A DNA stretch of 64,000 bases from a virus: positions 26,252 through 90,251 of IMG/VR virus record IMGVR_UViG_3300030294_000017; one strand, 5' to 3'. Positions 25,501-33,615 of the stretch are shown piece by piece (the first letter of the stretch is position 1; each line of letters begins with the position of its first letter). The notes beneath the pieces are model-generated. The model was not told the DNA's origin. It did no database searches and worked only from the letters and a program-made list of their open reading frames with translations. A program made the translations under genes and the position numbers.

Positions 25501-26006
25501 GATATCTCAAATACAATGGTAATTTCATTTATCCAATGTTCTATCAAACAATATTGGCATCAAAAAAATTTGGTGAAACCAACTATTATAAACAAAAACA
25601 ATTTAGTCAAAAATCTGATTTTTCCGATAATGCGGCTTTGACACAAATAGTTGAACTTCCACAAAAAAACGGGTTTGCTGAATGGGATAAGTATTTAATT
25701 GGCTCTGATACTTGTGGTGCATATCTTAAAATATTCCCACAACTAAACCGTTCATTATATGTTGGCTCTCAGATGTATAATAAAGGACTAACATTGAATA
25801 ATTCATTGATCAAAATACCTATATTGTTTCAAACACGTATGACTGATTTTTTCGGTGCGGGTAACGATGGTTCAGGTAACATTGGTGGCATTGGAAGCAT
25901 AGGAAATGTTACTTATTCTAAAAAGATAGGTATAGACATTGCTCAAAGAAGTGTTGAGGATTTATTTTCATTTGATATAACATTTACTAAAAGTTATCAG
26001 AAATAA
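22572..26006 (+). CDS. large virion structural protein, 1144 aa
   Basis: A very long protein with no enzymatic motif. A coiled coil lies at about 415-490 (KEKYAEKEKIKTEIASVDVS region). A fibronectin-III-like piece lies at about 600-660 (ETVEIRVRSISEVGYPIYA). A Gly-rich segment (GNDGSGNIGGIGSIGN) lies near the C terminus. The size and position beside other structural genes suggest a baseplate or tail component. I cannot assign it to a specific T4 protein. Confidence 0.5.
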   Translation: MAKNLTKGGMDKYLQELIRRDANGLNLIKVYAEMLFTSNEKVILTYTNEDSTESIYEIPSMAYLLSAVARVEKNFDNLSGIGILESSIILPDGTRRIILAQNTPKEPKTVVINAATVINAFDVEQYDVYQNLVTPKAFIPISLKPYFDKNVKSAVVRKIVITETNETKLTYFSNYIKNNIYKYNDLKSVLDGQAIYYKEVDYNVDVTPKMLKYSGNFDVVSYRKSIISDNQALVVGTMLYKIDSTSYVENNTGIKQSLKIGDQVVVNDSSGNKSTIYKIAFIDYDTFEISVQRIEGLDAVKIGVGTLSILGLYDEDIKAKIPIDINEMFAPFIKIVTNESLVSSNWGESKFIVTNTLIKDKVSFSDYFNANISDIRNGIKYLAAVNHTSLDDYIAPNTPSLLVSNFTVGVINKHKQEQLESQIKEKYAEKEKIKTEIASVDVSITNLKGKLFVETYDISRSKIESQIDDAYTKRKNLTANYQSIVSDLLATINTNGTFSPKYAIRGFFDIPSDVYTDEVNKIGAQGIIKFECEYRYLTVNKTSTNAQPTSYIDKNGNKVSATSTDWNKLLDLPQRFKVFNKDTGKSEWKNVVESNADEMSINEVMIPITENETVEIRVRSISEVGYPIYAIVSDWAESVIVEFPSDLVKNNQSIIQELSSDNFLSTLFQELQSIGLYEHLKDSSSSADQKFNHAAENISMNYFTPENKKMSVEQVVASMKEDISSIKANYLTQIGDIDIYIEDSNGNLITTIENESSVQIQAPYYRDQVEQLTDRKGKIINDTYYLVIRNKTNYDSNILSFVPGYYNKFLPTVDYNGYIRNASEYNQYRKYFLSPIGYSYYKETDNDYIAFKNSNPNLELPEYASMQAYGQLLYQRYMDFSLSEPLYTADEYNFLKLSGGAGAEDFIWNGSWDVDALFSPNGGGNNTSFAVHKLHPALGGNADIQVQPTNYKNLRTAIDSNGDNIYSNQTLGDFIPRYLKYNGNFIYPMFYQTILASKKFGETNYYKQKQFSQKSDFSDNAALTQIVELPQKNGFAEWDKYLIGSDTCGAYLKIFPQLNRSLYVGSQMYNKGLTLNNSLIKIPILFQTRMTDFFGAGNDGSGNIGGIGSIGNVTYSKKIGIDIAQRSVEDLFSFDITFTKSYQK

Positions 26007-26713
26007 TGGTTGAAACAGAAATAGTAAGTGTAGATTATTCACTTAATTCAACGGGTGTCACAATATATAATTGTGACACCAAATCACATAAATTTTTATC
26101 ATTTGTAAATATATATAAGGATAAAAAAACTGAAAGTATAGCTGAAAGTATAACGAATTATGTAATCGTTCAAAAATATCACAGACCACCAATCAAAGCG
26201 GTAAAATCACGAGTAAATGGATTGTCGGGTTGGGAAAAAGACCATATAAATAATTGTATATCATATAACAGGCAATTATCTGATTTTATATGCATGCATG
26301 TTTCCAATGAAAACAGGAATATATTAGTTTTTGAGAATTATTCATATGGTTCTGCTTCTGATACTTTCATACAAATTATTGAAAACACAATGGAATTAAA
26401 GTCAAACCTTTTAAAAACCACATTTTTTGAAATGGATGATCTGTTTTTGGTAACAGCACCACAAGTTAAAAAATTTGCGGGTGGTGGTAATTTTGACAAG
26501 TACCAATTACTTATATCTTTTATTGCGTTGAAAGATGAAAATTTGACGGCTTGTGGCTTTCATAAACTTATGACTAATGACTGTGATAAGTTTGCATCGT
26601 TAAAAAATAAAAAGGGTAAGAGCGTTAATGAGGTTGCCAAGCCAATAGATGATATAATTGACTCATTTTGGATAAACAAGTATTTCCAATTTTTCTTTAA
26701 TGATTTTATTTAA
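26006..26713 (+). CDS. RuvC-like Holliday-junction resolvase / RNase H-fold nuclease
   Basis: The N terminus EIVSVDYSLNSTGVTI supplies the first catalytic Asp of the RuvC fold. VFENYSYG (about 109-116) supplies the Glu. PQVKKFAGGGNFDKYQL (about 152-168) and a final DDIIDSFWI (about 216-224) complete the acidic set. This order fits RuvC-like phage resolvases, which cut branched DNA before packaging. The ATG overlaps the preceding stop by one base. Its 3' end lies inside a perfect inverted repeat. Confidence 0.65.
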   Translation: MVETEIVSVDYSLNSTGVTIYNCDTKSHKFLSFVNIYKDKKTESIAESITNYVIVQKYHRPPIKAVKSRVNGLSGWEKDHINNCISYNRQLSDFICMHVSNENRNILVFENYSYGSASDTFIQIIENTMELKSNLLKTTFFEMDDLFLVTAPQVKKFAGGGNFDKYQLLISFIALKDENLTACGFHKLMTNDCDKFASLKNKKGKSVNEVAKPIDDIIDSFWINKYFQFFFNDFI

Positions 26714-26731
26714 TCATTAAAGAAAAATTGG
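26686..26731. terminator. bidirectional terminator inside two convergent gene ends
   Basis: A perfect 20-bp inverted repeat (26686-26705 with 26712-26731, 6-base loop) has A/T-rich arms giving U runs on both strands. It contains the last codons and stops of both the RuvC-like gene (+) and the gp25-like gene (-), so both reading frames are written into the hairpin. Confidence 0.75.
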
Positions 26732-27053
26732 CTTCTGAATTTATGGAGAAATCTATTAAACAAACATCCCTCTCAGTTCCTTTTGCAAATTTTACATTGA
26801 TTTGAGTATCAAAATTATCATATAAAGATGTGTATTGACTCAATTTATCAAGTATCAATTTTTGTATAGCTGATTCATCAAGATTTATATCATACACTAA
26901 TTCTTCTAAATTTACTGTCATAGTCGGACACCCCAACACCTCAGTTTTATCTGTATTGAGTACCATTAATATCTCTTGGATATAAACGTATAGAAGGTCT
27001 GTTAAATCATCATCAGTAGAATTTAATATGTCTAAGTCTATAACAGTTATCAT
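26706..27053 (-). CDS. gp25-like baseplate wedge protein, 115 aa
   Basis: The spacing of conserved positions matches the GPW/gp25 family: ILMVLNTDKTEVLGCPTMTV (about 28-47) in place of the usual GERV-x-PxFG, then LEELVYD-x-NLDE, a helix IQKLILDKLSQY, then strands INVKFAKGT and VCLIDFSI. gp25 joins wedge and sheath in contractile tails. Individual residues diverge from T4, so this is a fold-pattern call. It is a lone minus gene within a + block. The leaderless ATG at 27053 faces the + gene at 27075. Confidence 0.5.
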   Translation of the reverse strand: MITVIDLDILNSTDDDLTDLLYVYIQEILMVLNTDKTEVLGCPTMTVNLEELVYDINLDESAIQKLILDKLSQYTSLYDNFDTQINVKFAKGTERDVCLIDFSINSEANFSLMIK

Positions 27054-27074
27054 AAATTTTTAATTATTTAAAAT

Positions 27075-27644
27075 ATGAAAGATATAATTGATGCACTGCA
27101 ATCCATTAGCACATCATTATTTGAACAGTTTTTACCTTTTTTTGAAATTGAAAATGGTAGAATAATGATGTACAGCCAAAAATTCCACATATCATTCATT
27201 ATTGATAAAAGTGAAAATACTAATTATATACCTTATCATTTAACATGCTATGATGAAAATAGTAAAATGGTTATATTATCTGTTAATAATAAAGAATTAA
27301 ACGATTTAGAACTATTAAAACCTAAATTAATTAATTTTTTGAATTCTGCGGAAGAATTACAAAATAATATGAGTTCTAAATATGTTACACAATATATAGA
27401 AAGAGTAAAATATCTTTCTGATAATACTGAGTTTAAAAATATAGATAAATATCAGGAATTTTTATTCAGCTGTGGTACTGATGATGGTATGCTATTTTCA
27501 ATAAAAGGCACTGATATTTACATAAAAATTAAGGAATCCAAGGTTGACATGTGTGTAATTAACAAATCACAAATATCTTACCTTAAACGTCAAAGAATAT
27601 TAAAAATGTTATCGACATTAGTAAATACTTATATTTTTGGATAA
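27075..27644 (+). CDS. hypothetical protein, 189 aa
   Basis: An alpha/beta protein with a long central helix (LINFLNSAEELQNNMS). The lack of an obvious promoter region upstream implies transcription within the + unit. No family is recognised. Confidence 0.5.
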   Translation: MKDIIDALQSISTSLFEQFLPFFEIENGRIMMYSQKFHISFIIDKSENTNYIPYHLTCYDENSKMVILSVNNKELNDLELLKPKLINFLNSAEELQNNMSSKYVTQYIERVKYLSDNTEFKNIDKYQEFLFSCGTDDGMLFSIKGTDIYIKIKESKVDMCVINKSQISYLKRQRILKMLSTLVNTYIFG

Positions 27645-27648
27645 TAAA

Positions 27649-28071
27649 ATGGAAAATAAATTAAAGAAAGTTCTTGAGCTATGTGAATTCGTGGAACTTA
27701 CAAAGAAAAATGTGCTAGTTTGGCAACCTGAAATAAATCATCACATAATTGGTGAAACATTGGCGGGTAATGTCGGTGTGGTTGTATCAATTTCAGCATT
27801 GGCATATAAATTTAATAAATCAGACATTGTTTTTTATGGTGATATGTCGGGTGTGTTCGTTAAATTCAATAAGGAAAAATTCGTTTTGTTGGGAGAAAAT
27901 GAAATACTTGGTAAAATATCAATTAAAGATGGTATGGTATGTAAACCAATACCATATGTTGAAGATTTTGAAATTGGCAAAACAGACGATTGGCAAAAAT
28001 ATTTCGATGAATTGGCTATAACAAACGGTGCTCTTTTAACAGGCAATGACTTAAACTTACAAATAGATTAA
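27649..28071 (+). CDS. hypothetical protein, 140 aa
   Basis: The frame could begin at a TTG at 27637, overlapping the previous gene; the ATG at 27649 (MENKLKKVLEL) is more likely. It is beta-rich, with repeated short strands (SDIVFYGDMSGVFVKF). No family is recognised. Confidence 0.5.
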   Translation: MENKLKKVLELCEFVELTKKNVLVWQPEINHHIIGETLAGNVGVVVSISALAYKFNKSDIVFYGDMSGVFVKFNKEKFVLLGENEILGKISIKDGMVCKPIPYVEDFEIGKTDDWQKYFDELAITNGALLTGNDLNLQID

Positions 28072-28075
28072 CATT

Positions 28076-28363
28076 ATGGAAACTGATGTATTAAAAATCA
28101 CACCAAGGATATTAAAAAAGACTCATAAAAACTTAATGATTATTGAGGCTAGTTTTATATATTGTAAAAGACATGGTTTAGATGAAGAAAATTTTATTGA
28201 GGACACTTTTATGACTGATGATTTTAGTAAATCCGAAGAAATAGAATTTGACAAAATTTGTAACGACTTAAGAGGTTTTAGAGGATGTCTTGGAAACTAT
28301 GAACTTAGGGAAATATCTGTGGAAGAATATGAATTGTGTGTTGATAAATTTGGTGCAGAATGA
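28076..28363 (+). CDS. hypothetical protein, 95 aa
   Basis: A helical, acidic protein. Its stop overlaps the ATG of the ABC-ATPase/GNAT gene (ATGA), so the two are probably translated together. No domain is recognised. Confidence 0.5.
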   Translation: METDVLKITPRILKKTHKNLMIIEASFIYCKRHGLDEENFIEDTFMTDDFSKSEEIEFDKICNDLRGFRGCLGNYELREISVEEYELCVDKFGAE

Positions 28364-29529
28364 GTAAGATAAATCTTGAGCATGAAATAATCAATGACGA
28401 ATATACAGAATATGTTTATTCAACGTTTGATATACAAGACTCTGATAAAACATCAACCGAAATCATTTTTGATTTATCAGAAATGAATGAGTCTGATTGG
28501 AACATTGGAATAATACTTGGAAGCAGCGGTTCGGGTAAATCATCGATATTAAGATCAATTGGTAACATACCTGATGTAAAGTTTGATACTAACAAGGCAC
28601 TTATAAGTAACTTTAATTTCTTAGACCCAAAAGAAGCTACATTTGCTTTAACATCTGTTGGGCTTTCATCAGTTCCCACATGGCTAAGACCTTTTCATTT
28701 ACTTTCAAATGGTGAACAATACAGAGCAAAATTAGCCTATCTAATTGCATCATCAAAAGATGGTGAGATAATACTCATTGACGAATATACATCGGTTGTT
28801 GATAGATATGTTGCAAAGTCCATGTCATTCGCAATACAAAAATATGTAAGGAAATTAAACAAAAAGATAATAATTGCATCGGTACACTATGATGTGTTAG
28901 AATGGTTATTACCTGATTGGTCTGTTAATCTTCAAAATGGAGGCATGTCCAAAAGACATGACTGCCGAAGGCAAGGAAGACCTAAAATTGACTTGCAAGT
29001 CTATAGAACAGAGCCTAATACTTGGGAAATCTTTAAAAAACATCATTATCTAACCTCGGAATCTAACAAGGGCTTCGGATATCTTGTATTTGTATGGGAT
29101 GACATTCCTGTTGGAATATGTGTTTATAAAACTTTCCCAACGGGTAACTTTCCCAACGGGTATGCACTCAGCAGAACTGTTGTACTTCCTGATTTTCAGG
29201 GTATGGGTATAGGCAAATCAATTTCTGAATTTACAGCGGGAATAATAGTTCATAATGGTGGGAGATTATTTACAAAAACTATAAACCCCGCACTTGGCGA
29301 ACACCGCAATAAATCACCGCTTTGGAGAGGTACTAGTAAGAATGGCAAATACAGAAGCGATATAGATTATGGTAACAGTATTTATAAAAGAAGAATGATG
29401 AAAAAAGTACTTTCTAGAACCTCTTATTGCCATGAGTACATAGGCAAACCAATTAGTGGACACGATGAATTACTATTACCTATAAAAATTATGAGAATAC
29501 AAAAGAAACAAAAATTATCAATATTTTAA
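28360..29529 (+). CDS. ABC-type ATPase fused to a GNAT acyltransferase, 389 aa
   Basis: The N-terminal half is an ABC-type ATPase: Walker A GSSGSGKSS (54-62), a signature-like LSNGEQ (115-120) and Walker B ILIDEY (138-143), with a downstream switch His in SVHYD. The C-terminal half (about 225-340) is a GNAT domain with the acetyl-CoA loop QGMGIGK (280-286). It has no membrane part, so it is not a transporter. Similar fusions occur in phages and their role is unclear. A Mom-like DNA base-acylating enzyme driven by an ATPase is one inference. Confidence 0.75.
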   Translation: MSKINLEHEIINDEYTEYVYSTFDIQDSDKTSTEIIFDLSEMNESDWNIGIILGSSGSGKSSILRSIGNIPDVKFDTNKALISNFNFLDPKEATFALTSVGLSSVPTWLRPFHLLSNGEQYRAKLAYLIASSKDGEIILIDEYTSVVDRYVAKSMSFAIQKYVRKLNKKIIIASVHYDVLEWLLPDWSVNLQNGGMSKRHDCRRQGRPKIDLQVYRTEPNTWEIFKKHHYLTSESNKGFGYLVFVWDDIPVGICVYKTFPTGNFPNGYALSRTVVLPDFQGMGIGKSISEFTAGIIVHNGGRLFTKTINPALGEHRNKSPLWRGTSKNGKYRSDIDYGNSIYKRRMMKKVLSRTSYCHEYIGKPISGHDELLLPIKIMRIQKKQKLSIF

Positions 29530-29533
29530 TATT

Positions 29534-29968
29534 ATGGTAAAATGTATAGTTTGCGGAAAAGAAATAGAGGAATCTCATTATAGGGATGAAGTTCCCGTAA
29601 TGTGTGGTGATAAGTGTTTTCATATTAATTTTTGGAATGAGAAAGTTAAAAGCTACGGAAATGGTACAAACGGGTACTCAAAAAAAATAGCCATTGTTAA
29701 TGGTAGCCATTATACTTTTTATCCTGATAGTAGTGAAACGTTTTTTCAAGGTCATGGCGGAAGACAGTTTAAAATCATATTTAACGATGGTCGTATTGTT
29801 CAGACAAAAAACCTTTGGCATCAGGGTGATATACCATTAAATTTTAGAAATTTATTACCCGATAATGCAATATTTGTTGAATCAGATGAAGCCATTGAAA
29901 ACAGAAGAAAACATAAAGAATTAATGTCAAAATTAAGGACTATACGAGTAGAATCTAAGGATATTTGA
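29534..29968 (+). CDS. zinc-finger conserved phage protein, 144 aa
   Basis: An N-terminal metal site is visible: CIVCGKEI, then a Cys pair in MCGDKCFH. After it comes a beta domain with HYTFYPDSSETFFQGHGGR and a conserved-looking NLWHQGDIP followed by LLPDNAIF. I recall similar 'GGR-x-F ... NLW-x-QG-x-IP' proteins in phages, uncharacterised. It directly follows the ABC/GNAT gene and may act with it. Confidence 0.55.
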   Translation: MVKCIVCGKEIEESHYRDEVPVMCGDKCFHINFWNEKVKSYGNGTNGYSKKIAIVNGSHYTFYPDSSETFFQGHGGRQFKIIFNDGRIVQTKNLWHQGDIPLNFRNLLPDNAIFVESDEAIENRRKHKELMSKLRTIRVESKDI

Positions 29969-30031
29969 CACGTAAGACAATATCATAATATAAAAATTAT
30001 ATAAAAAATTAATAATTAAACAAAATTAACA

Positions 30032-30313
30032 ATGAAAAATGGAAAGTTAATTGTGCGTACAATAGGCACTACAGTTAAGGTGGCAATAATCGTTGGTGTT
30101 GTTTTGGTTTGTTGTTTTGGTATCATTTCATCCAATGCATATACAATACCAAAGAATGAAACCCCAAAAATTGTAAAAACCCCAAGTAATATGCGTAATT
30201 TAAAATTACTCAGAAAATGGGAGGTAAAAGGAATCCATTGCTACGTATTTGTTATGGGTAAAGATACATTGATAGCATACTCTGAATCTGATATACACAG
30301 ACAACAACAGTAA
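30032..30313 (+). CDS. single-pass membrane protein, 93 aa
   Basis: One transmembrane helix (about 15-34, VKVAIIVGVVLVCCFGIISS) follows a basic start, giving an N-in topology with a 58-residue outer domain. The outer part has beta strands (KGIHCYVFVMGKDTLIAYS). A terminator follows. Its role may be at the host envelope; no family is recognised. Confidence 0.55.
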   Translation: MKNGKLIVRTIGTTVKVAIIVGVVLVCCFGIISSNAYTIPKNETPKIVKTPSNMRNLKLLRKWEVKGIHCYVFVMGKDTLIAYSESDIHRQQQ

Positions 30314-30325
30314 AGTAATTAATTT

Positions 30326-30357
30326 AATGACTGTCATTGCTTATAATGACAGTCATT
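30326..30357 (+). terminator. hairpin terminator
   Basis: AATGACTGTCATT (30326-30338) pairs perfectly with AATGACAGTCATT (30345-30357), followed by a T-rich run. It ends the unit that carries the ABC/GNAT gene. Confidence 0.8.
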
Positions 30358-30401
30358 TCTGTATTTATACATCGAGTTAAATAATTAAAAATATAATTTA
30401 T

Positions 30402-32495
30402 ATGATTACTCCACTTCTCTCACTTTTTAAAAAGGGTGTATTTATTACAATGCCGTCAGCATCGGAAGACCTCAATGCATCATTTATGCCTCAAAGCAAT
30501 ACTAACAAGTTTTTGTTTTCACATTATGCATTATTAAACTTACCCAAAATACAACCAACATTAGGTGGTAATACCCAAAATTCTATGAACTTTCTAAACA
30601 TAGAGGGTCATTATGTGAATGGTTTAAATACTCAATTAACAGAACCAAATGCACAGAATAAGCTTGATTTTTCTGAAAGCTTTCAGAACTATGTCATGAA
30701 TTTTGAGGCTAATCTTACAAGTCAAAGTATCTATAACAGGGCTAATTTAAGGACAGTATCTGAGCGTATCTTCTTTAAATGGTTAAAAGAGATTGGTGCT
30801 TTAAGATTTCAAAATGCTGATAACACAAAGAAAGTATCTTCTCTTGCCGACAGTAGATTTTTAGAGGAAAACACATCCGCTAACACTTACAAAAGAGTTG
30901 TGGAATATATAGGACATGTAGAAATGCAAGGTTCTAACACTAAACAAAATGAAAATCAGTTCAACGAGGTCTATATAAATATTCCATCTCAAAATGGTAA
31001 TACACCTACCGTGCTTTTCAAGTCTATATCCGATGAAAATTATAATGAGGATACTGTAATACAGGTTACTACAAGCCCCGAATATATAAAAGGTAGAACT
31101 ATTGATGATAATCCTACATCTGCAGGTTTGTCGGTTGATGCTGTTTATGATATAGACATTAATGAGGGTGGGCTGACGTATGTTGTTAACGGTACATCAA
31201 AACCAACATCTTGGTATGGTTCAAAGGCGTTTGCTGTAAATTCTTATATTACAGACCCTGTATTTAACGATGCTACAACTGATACTATATCAAGAGGTGG
31301 TGGAAGCACGGCTGTGATATTCAAACGTTCAAGGCTTGATGGCATTTCAATAGATTTTGATATTGAAAATTATCAAGAGGTTGTAAATTATAATAATGAT
31401 AACATAGATCAAATTTCAACATTTACACAGTTTAATAATACACCAAGTGCGGCAAATTTTGATTTTAATACCTTATTGCTTTATTATGACGTATATGATG
31501 CAAATGATGAAACTATAAGGTCAACAAATTTATTCGGTGTATTGTTTCTTGACGATATTGTACCTGTAGTTGATGTAATATCTCAGATAACATCACTTGA
31601 AAAAATAAAACAATCTAATTTCTTAGGAAACACAGGTAATGGTTATGGTCTTAAACTTAATTTTAAATTTGATGTTTCGACCAATACTGTTGATAAAAAG
31701 ATAGAGGTATCAGTAAACGATTACAATACTTTGTCAATGTCAATGTTCTTGGATGCCATAAATAACATTCAACTATTATCAAGAAATTATGAGGAACTGT
31801 TATCATACACAAAAACATTAATTGCTCAAAATGAAGAATATCAAAGGTTGCTAGCTGATTCCAATTTATTAACAACCATTTCAGCAATACTAAAAAAACA
31901 AAATGAATTATTGGTTGATAATGTTGATGAATCTACAATATTGGGCTTACTTGGTAAACAACAAGCTCAGATCACTCAAATACTTCAAGGCAAAACAGAT
32001 GTTGATGTTAATGTATTATTTTCTGTAAATGGAATGCAGGGTATTACGGCTGTAGTAACTGACCAAAATATAACATTAACCAACAATACCCAACAATATA
32101 ATAATATTATCAAGAAAAATTTTGATTTTTCAACGGGCAATGAACTAAGTGGTAATAACATAATTGTATTACAACCTCTATCAACATTAATTTATCATGA
32201 GAATGATTTTATTGAAAAAACGGCTCAAGCAAATTTGGTAATCAAAGTAAATGATTTATCAACAAAATGGAAAAACGGGCAAACCATGCGTATTGTTTTT
32301 AATCATCCTGTTGATATACAAAACAGAGCGATATATATTTACACCGATTCCGATGGTTCTGTTTCGGGTTCAAATAAAGCTTATTCTAAACTTATTGGAA
32401 CTATTGATAATTTGGGTGACCAAAAATATCCAATATTCGATATAACCTGTGTTAACGAAACTACTTATGATTTCGTTATGACTAGAATACAATAA
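30402..32495 (+). CDS. virion structural protein, 697 aa
   Basis: A large protein without enzyme motifs. The N-terminal half contains beta-rich repeats and a VVEYIGHVEMQGSN segment. A helical, coiled-coil-like region lies at about 450-525 (YEELLSYTKTLIAQNEEYQR). The C-terminal 150 residues look like a beta sandwich. The neighbourhood and size suggest a neck, baseplate or fibre component. No T4 counterpart is recognisable. Confidence 0.5.
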   Translation: MITPLLSLFKKGVFITMPSASEDLNASFMPQSNTNKFLFSHYALLNLPKIQPTLGGNTQNSMNFLNIEGHYVNGLNTQLTEPNAQNKLDFSESFQNYVMNFEANLTSQSIYNRANLRTVSERIFFKWLKEIGALRFQNADNTKKVSSLADSRFLEENTSANTYKRVVEYIGHVEMQGSNTKQNENQFNEVYINIPSQNGNTPTVLFKSISDENYNEDTVIQVTTSPEYIKGRTIDDNPTSAGLSVDAVYDIDINEGGLTYVVNGTSKPTSWYGSKAFAVNSYITDPVFNDATTDTISRGGGSTAVIFKRSRLDGISIDFDIENYQEVVNYNNDNIDQISTFTQFNNTPSAANFDFNTLLLYYDVYDANDETIRSTNLFGVLFLDDIVPVVDVISQITSLEKIKQSNFLGNTGNGYGLKLNFKFDVSTNTVDKKIEVSVNDYNTLSMSMFLDAINNIQLLSRNYEELLSYTKTLIAQNEEYQRLLADSNLLTTISAILKKQNELLVDNVDESTILGLLGKQQAQITQILQGKTDVDVNVLFSVNGMQGITAVVTDQNITLTNNTQQYNNIIKKNFDFSTGNELSGNNIIVLQPLSTLIYHENDFIEKTAQANLVIKVNDLSTKWKNGQTMRIVFNHPVDIQNRAIYIYTDSDGSVSGSNKAYSKLIGTIDNLGDQKYPIFDITCVNETTYDFVMTRIQ

Positions 32496-32518
32496 ATTAT
32501 ATAAAAATATAAAATAAT

Positions 32519-33016
32519 ATGAAGAAATTAAAAATTTTTGAAGGTTATAACATAAATAGTGATGATACAATTTTAGAATCACATGGTGATTATTGGGTTG
32601 ACCCTAATAATGGTAATAAATGGAGTAAATCCAAATATGAAAAAGGAGAAGCAACATATATCAGTACGAAGTTAAAGAACTGTACCAATTGTATAGATAC
32701 GGCAGGTAGTACAAATTGCAAAGACTGTGTGAATTGTATACAATGTTCTGATTGTGCTAATTGTATAGATTGTGATTTTTGTAAAAATTGTACTGATTGT
32801 ACTGATTGTCAACACTGTAATGATTGTAAAAATTGTATTAAATCTGACCATTCCAAAAATTGTACTAATTGTGAAAAACTTGGTCAATATTCTTTAGCTG
32901 ACAGAGGTTGTACCAATTGTACCAATTGTACCAATTGTTATTCGTGTAAAGATTGTAAAGATTGTAAAGATTGTGGTAATCAATCGGGTGTTAGCGGTGT
33001 TAGCGATGTTAATTAA
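32519..33016 (+). CDS. cysteine-rich repeat protein with capsid-targeting-like N terminus, 165 aa
   Basis: It begins MKKLKIFEGYN, matching the N termini at 10503 and 12120. From about residue 56 to 158 it has some 18 Cys-x-x-Cys units, mostly C-x-N-C, C-x-D-C or C-K-D-C, with Asp, Asn and Lys between. This regular 3-residue spacing suggests a beta-helix-like rod or multi-metal binding, as in pentapeptide-type or metallothionein-like repeats. If the N terminus is a head-targeting signal, it would be an injected or core protein. Function is unknown. Confidence 0.55.
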   Translation: MKKLKIFEGYNINSDDTILESHGDYWVDPNNGNKWSKSKYEKGEATYISTKLKNCTNCIDTAGSTNCKDCVNCIQCSDCANCIDCDFCKNCTDCTDCQHCNDCKNCIKSDHSKNCTNCEKLGQYSLADRGCTNCTNCTNCYSCKDCKDCKDCGNQSGVSGVSDVN

Positions 33017-33018
33017 TA

Positions 33019-33174
33019 ATATTCAATATATCATCAGAATTAAAATTTTCTAATCCAAAAGGTGATACAAGTTTGATATTAATTGTAAAAGGACTTAATG
33101 ATATATCATACTTTTGTGACAAAAAAGATAGACCAAAATATAGTAAATTCATACAAGATTTAGAGGAATTTTAA
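33019..33174 (+). pseudogene. coding-like remnant without a start codon
   Basis: The frame reads IFNISSELKFSNPKGDTSLI and on to DLEEF and a TAA at 33172-33174, with plausible protein composition. No ATG, GTG or early TTG opens it. It may be the 3' remnant of a gene whose start was lost, or the tail of a frameshifted gene. It precedes a strong terminator. Confidence 0.3.
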
Positions 33175-33190
33175 TATCACTCATTGAAAA

Positions 33191-33236
33191 TTACATTAAT
33201 GCCTGTATATAAAAATGTATACAGGCATTAATGTAA
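33191..33236 (+). terminator. hairpin terminator
   Basis: TTACATTAATGCCTGTATA (33191-33209) pairs perfectly with 33218-33236, loop TAAAAATG. It closes the unit holding the 697-aa structural and Cys-rich genes. Confidence 0.8.
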
Positions 33237-33252
33237 TAAAAAATAAAATATA

Positions 33253-33603
33253 ATGTTTCAACAATTAAGAGCAAAATTAAATTTACCACAGCAAGAATAT
33301 ATAACCTTGTGTGGTTCTACTAAATTTAAGACAGTTTTTGAAGAAGTTAATAAAAAACTATCATTAGAAGGTAATGTCGTTTACTCTTTAGCTATGTTTT
33401 CAAAGTCTGACAATATAATATTGACTAATGAAGAAATAGAAACATTACATAGCGTACATCAATGTAAAATACTTAAGTCTGATAGCATTTTTGTTATTGA
33501 TGTTGATGAATATATTGGTGATAATACTGCCAAAGAAATAAAATTTGCTGAGGATTTCGGTATGATTATACATTATTTTTCTAATTATTTTGACATAATA
33601 TAA
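33253..33603 (+). CDS. nucleoside 2-deoxyribosyltransferase-like protein, 116 aa
   Basis: The N-terminal ITLCGSTKF (about 17-25) and the later KILKSDSIFVIDVDEYIGDN (about 76-95) followed by TAKEIKFAEDFGM match the nucleoside deoxyribosyltransferase-like (DUF4406-type) fold: a Gly-Ser loop, an Asp in the central strand and a helix with E-x-x-x-A. Members salvage nucleotides or hydrolyse N-glycosidic bonds. The phage role is probably nucleotide metabolism. Exact activity is not determinable. Confidence 0.6.
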   Translation: MFQQLRAKLNLPQQEYITLCGSTKFKTVFEEVNKKLSLEGNVVYSLAMFSKSDNIILTNEEIETLHSVHQCKILKSDSIFVIDVDEYIGDNTAKEIKFAEDFGMIIHYFSNYFDII

Positions 33604-33615
33604 GCCAATCAATCA

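Noticed and set aside
32690-32990. CRISPR-like or satellite array from the regular TGT..TGT pattern
   Set aside because: The repeats are in frame and encode CxxC units of one protein. There are no spacers of constant length and no cas genes.
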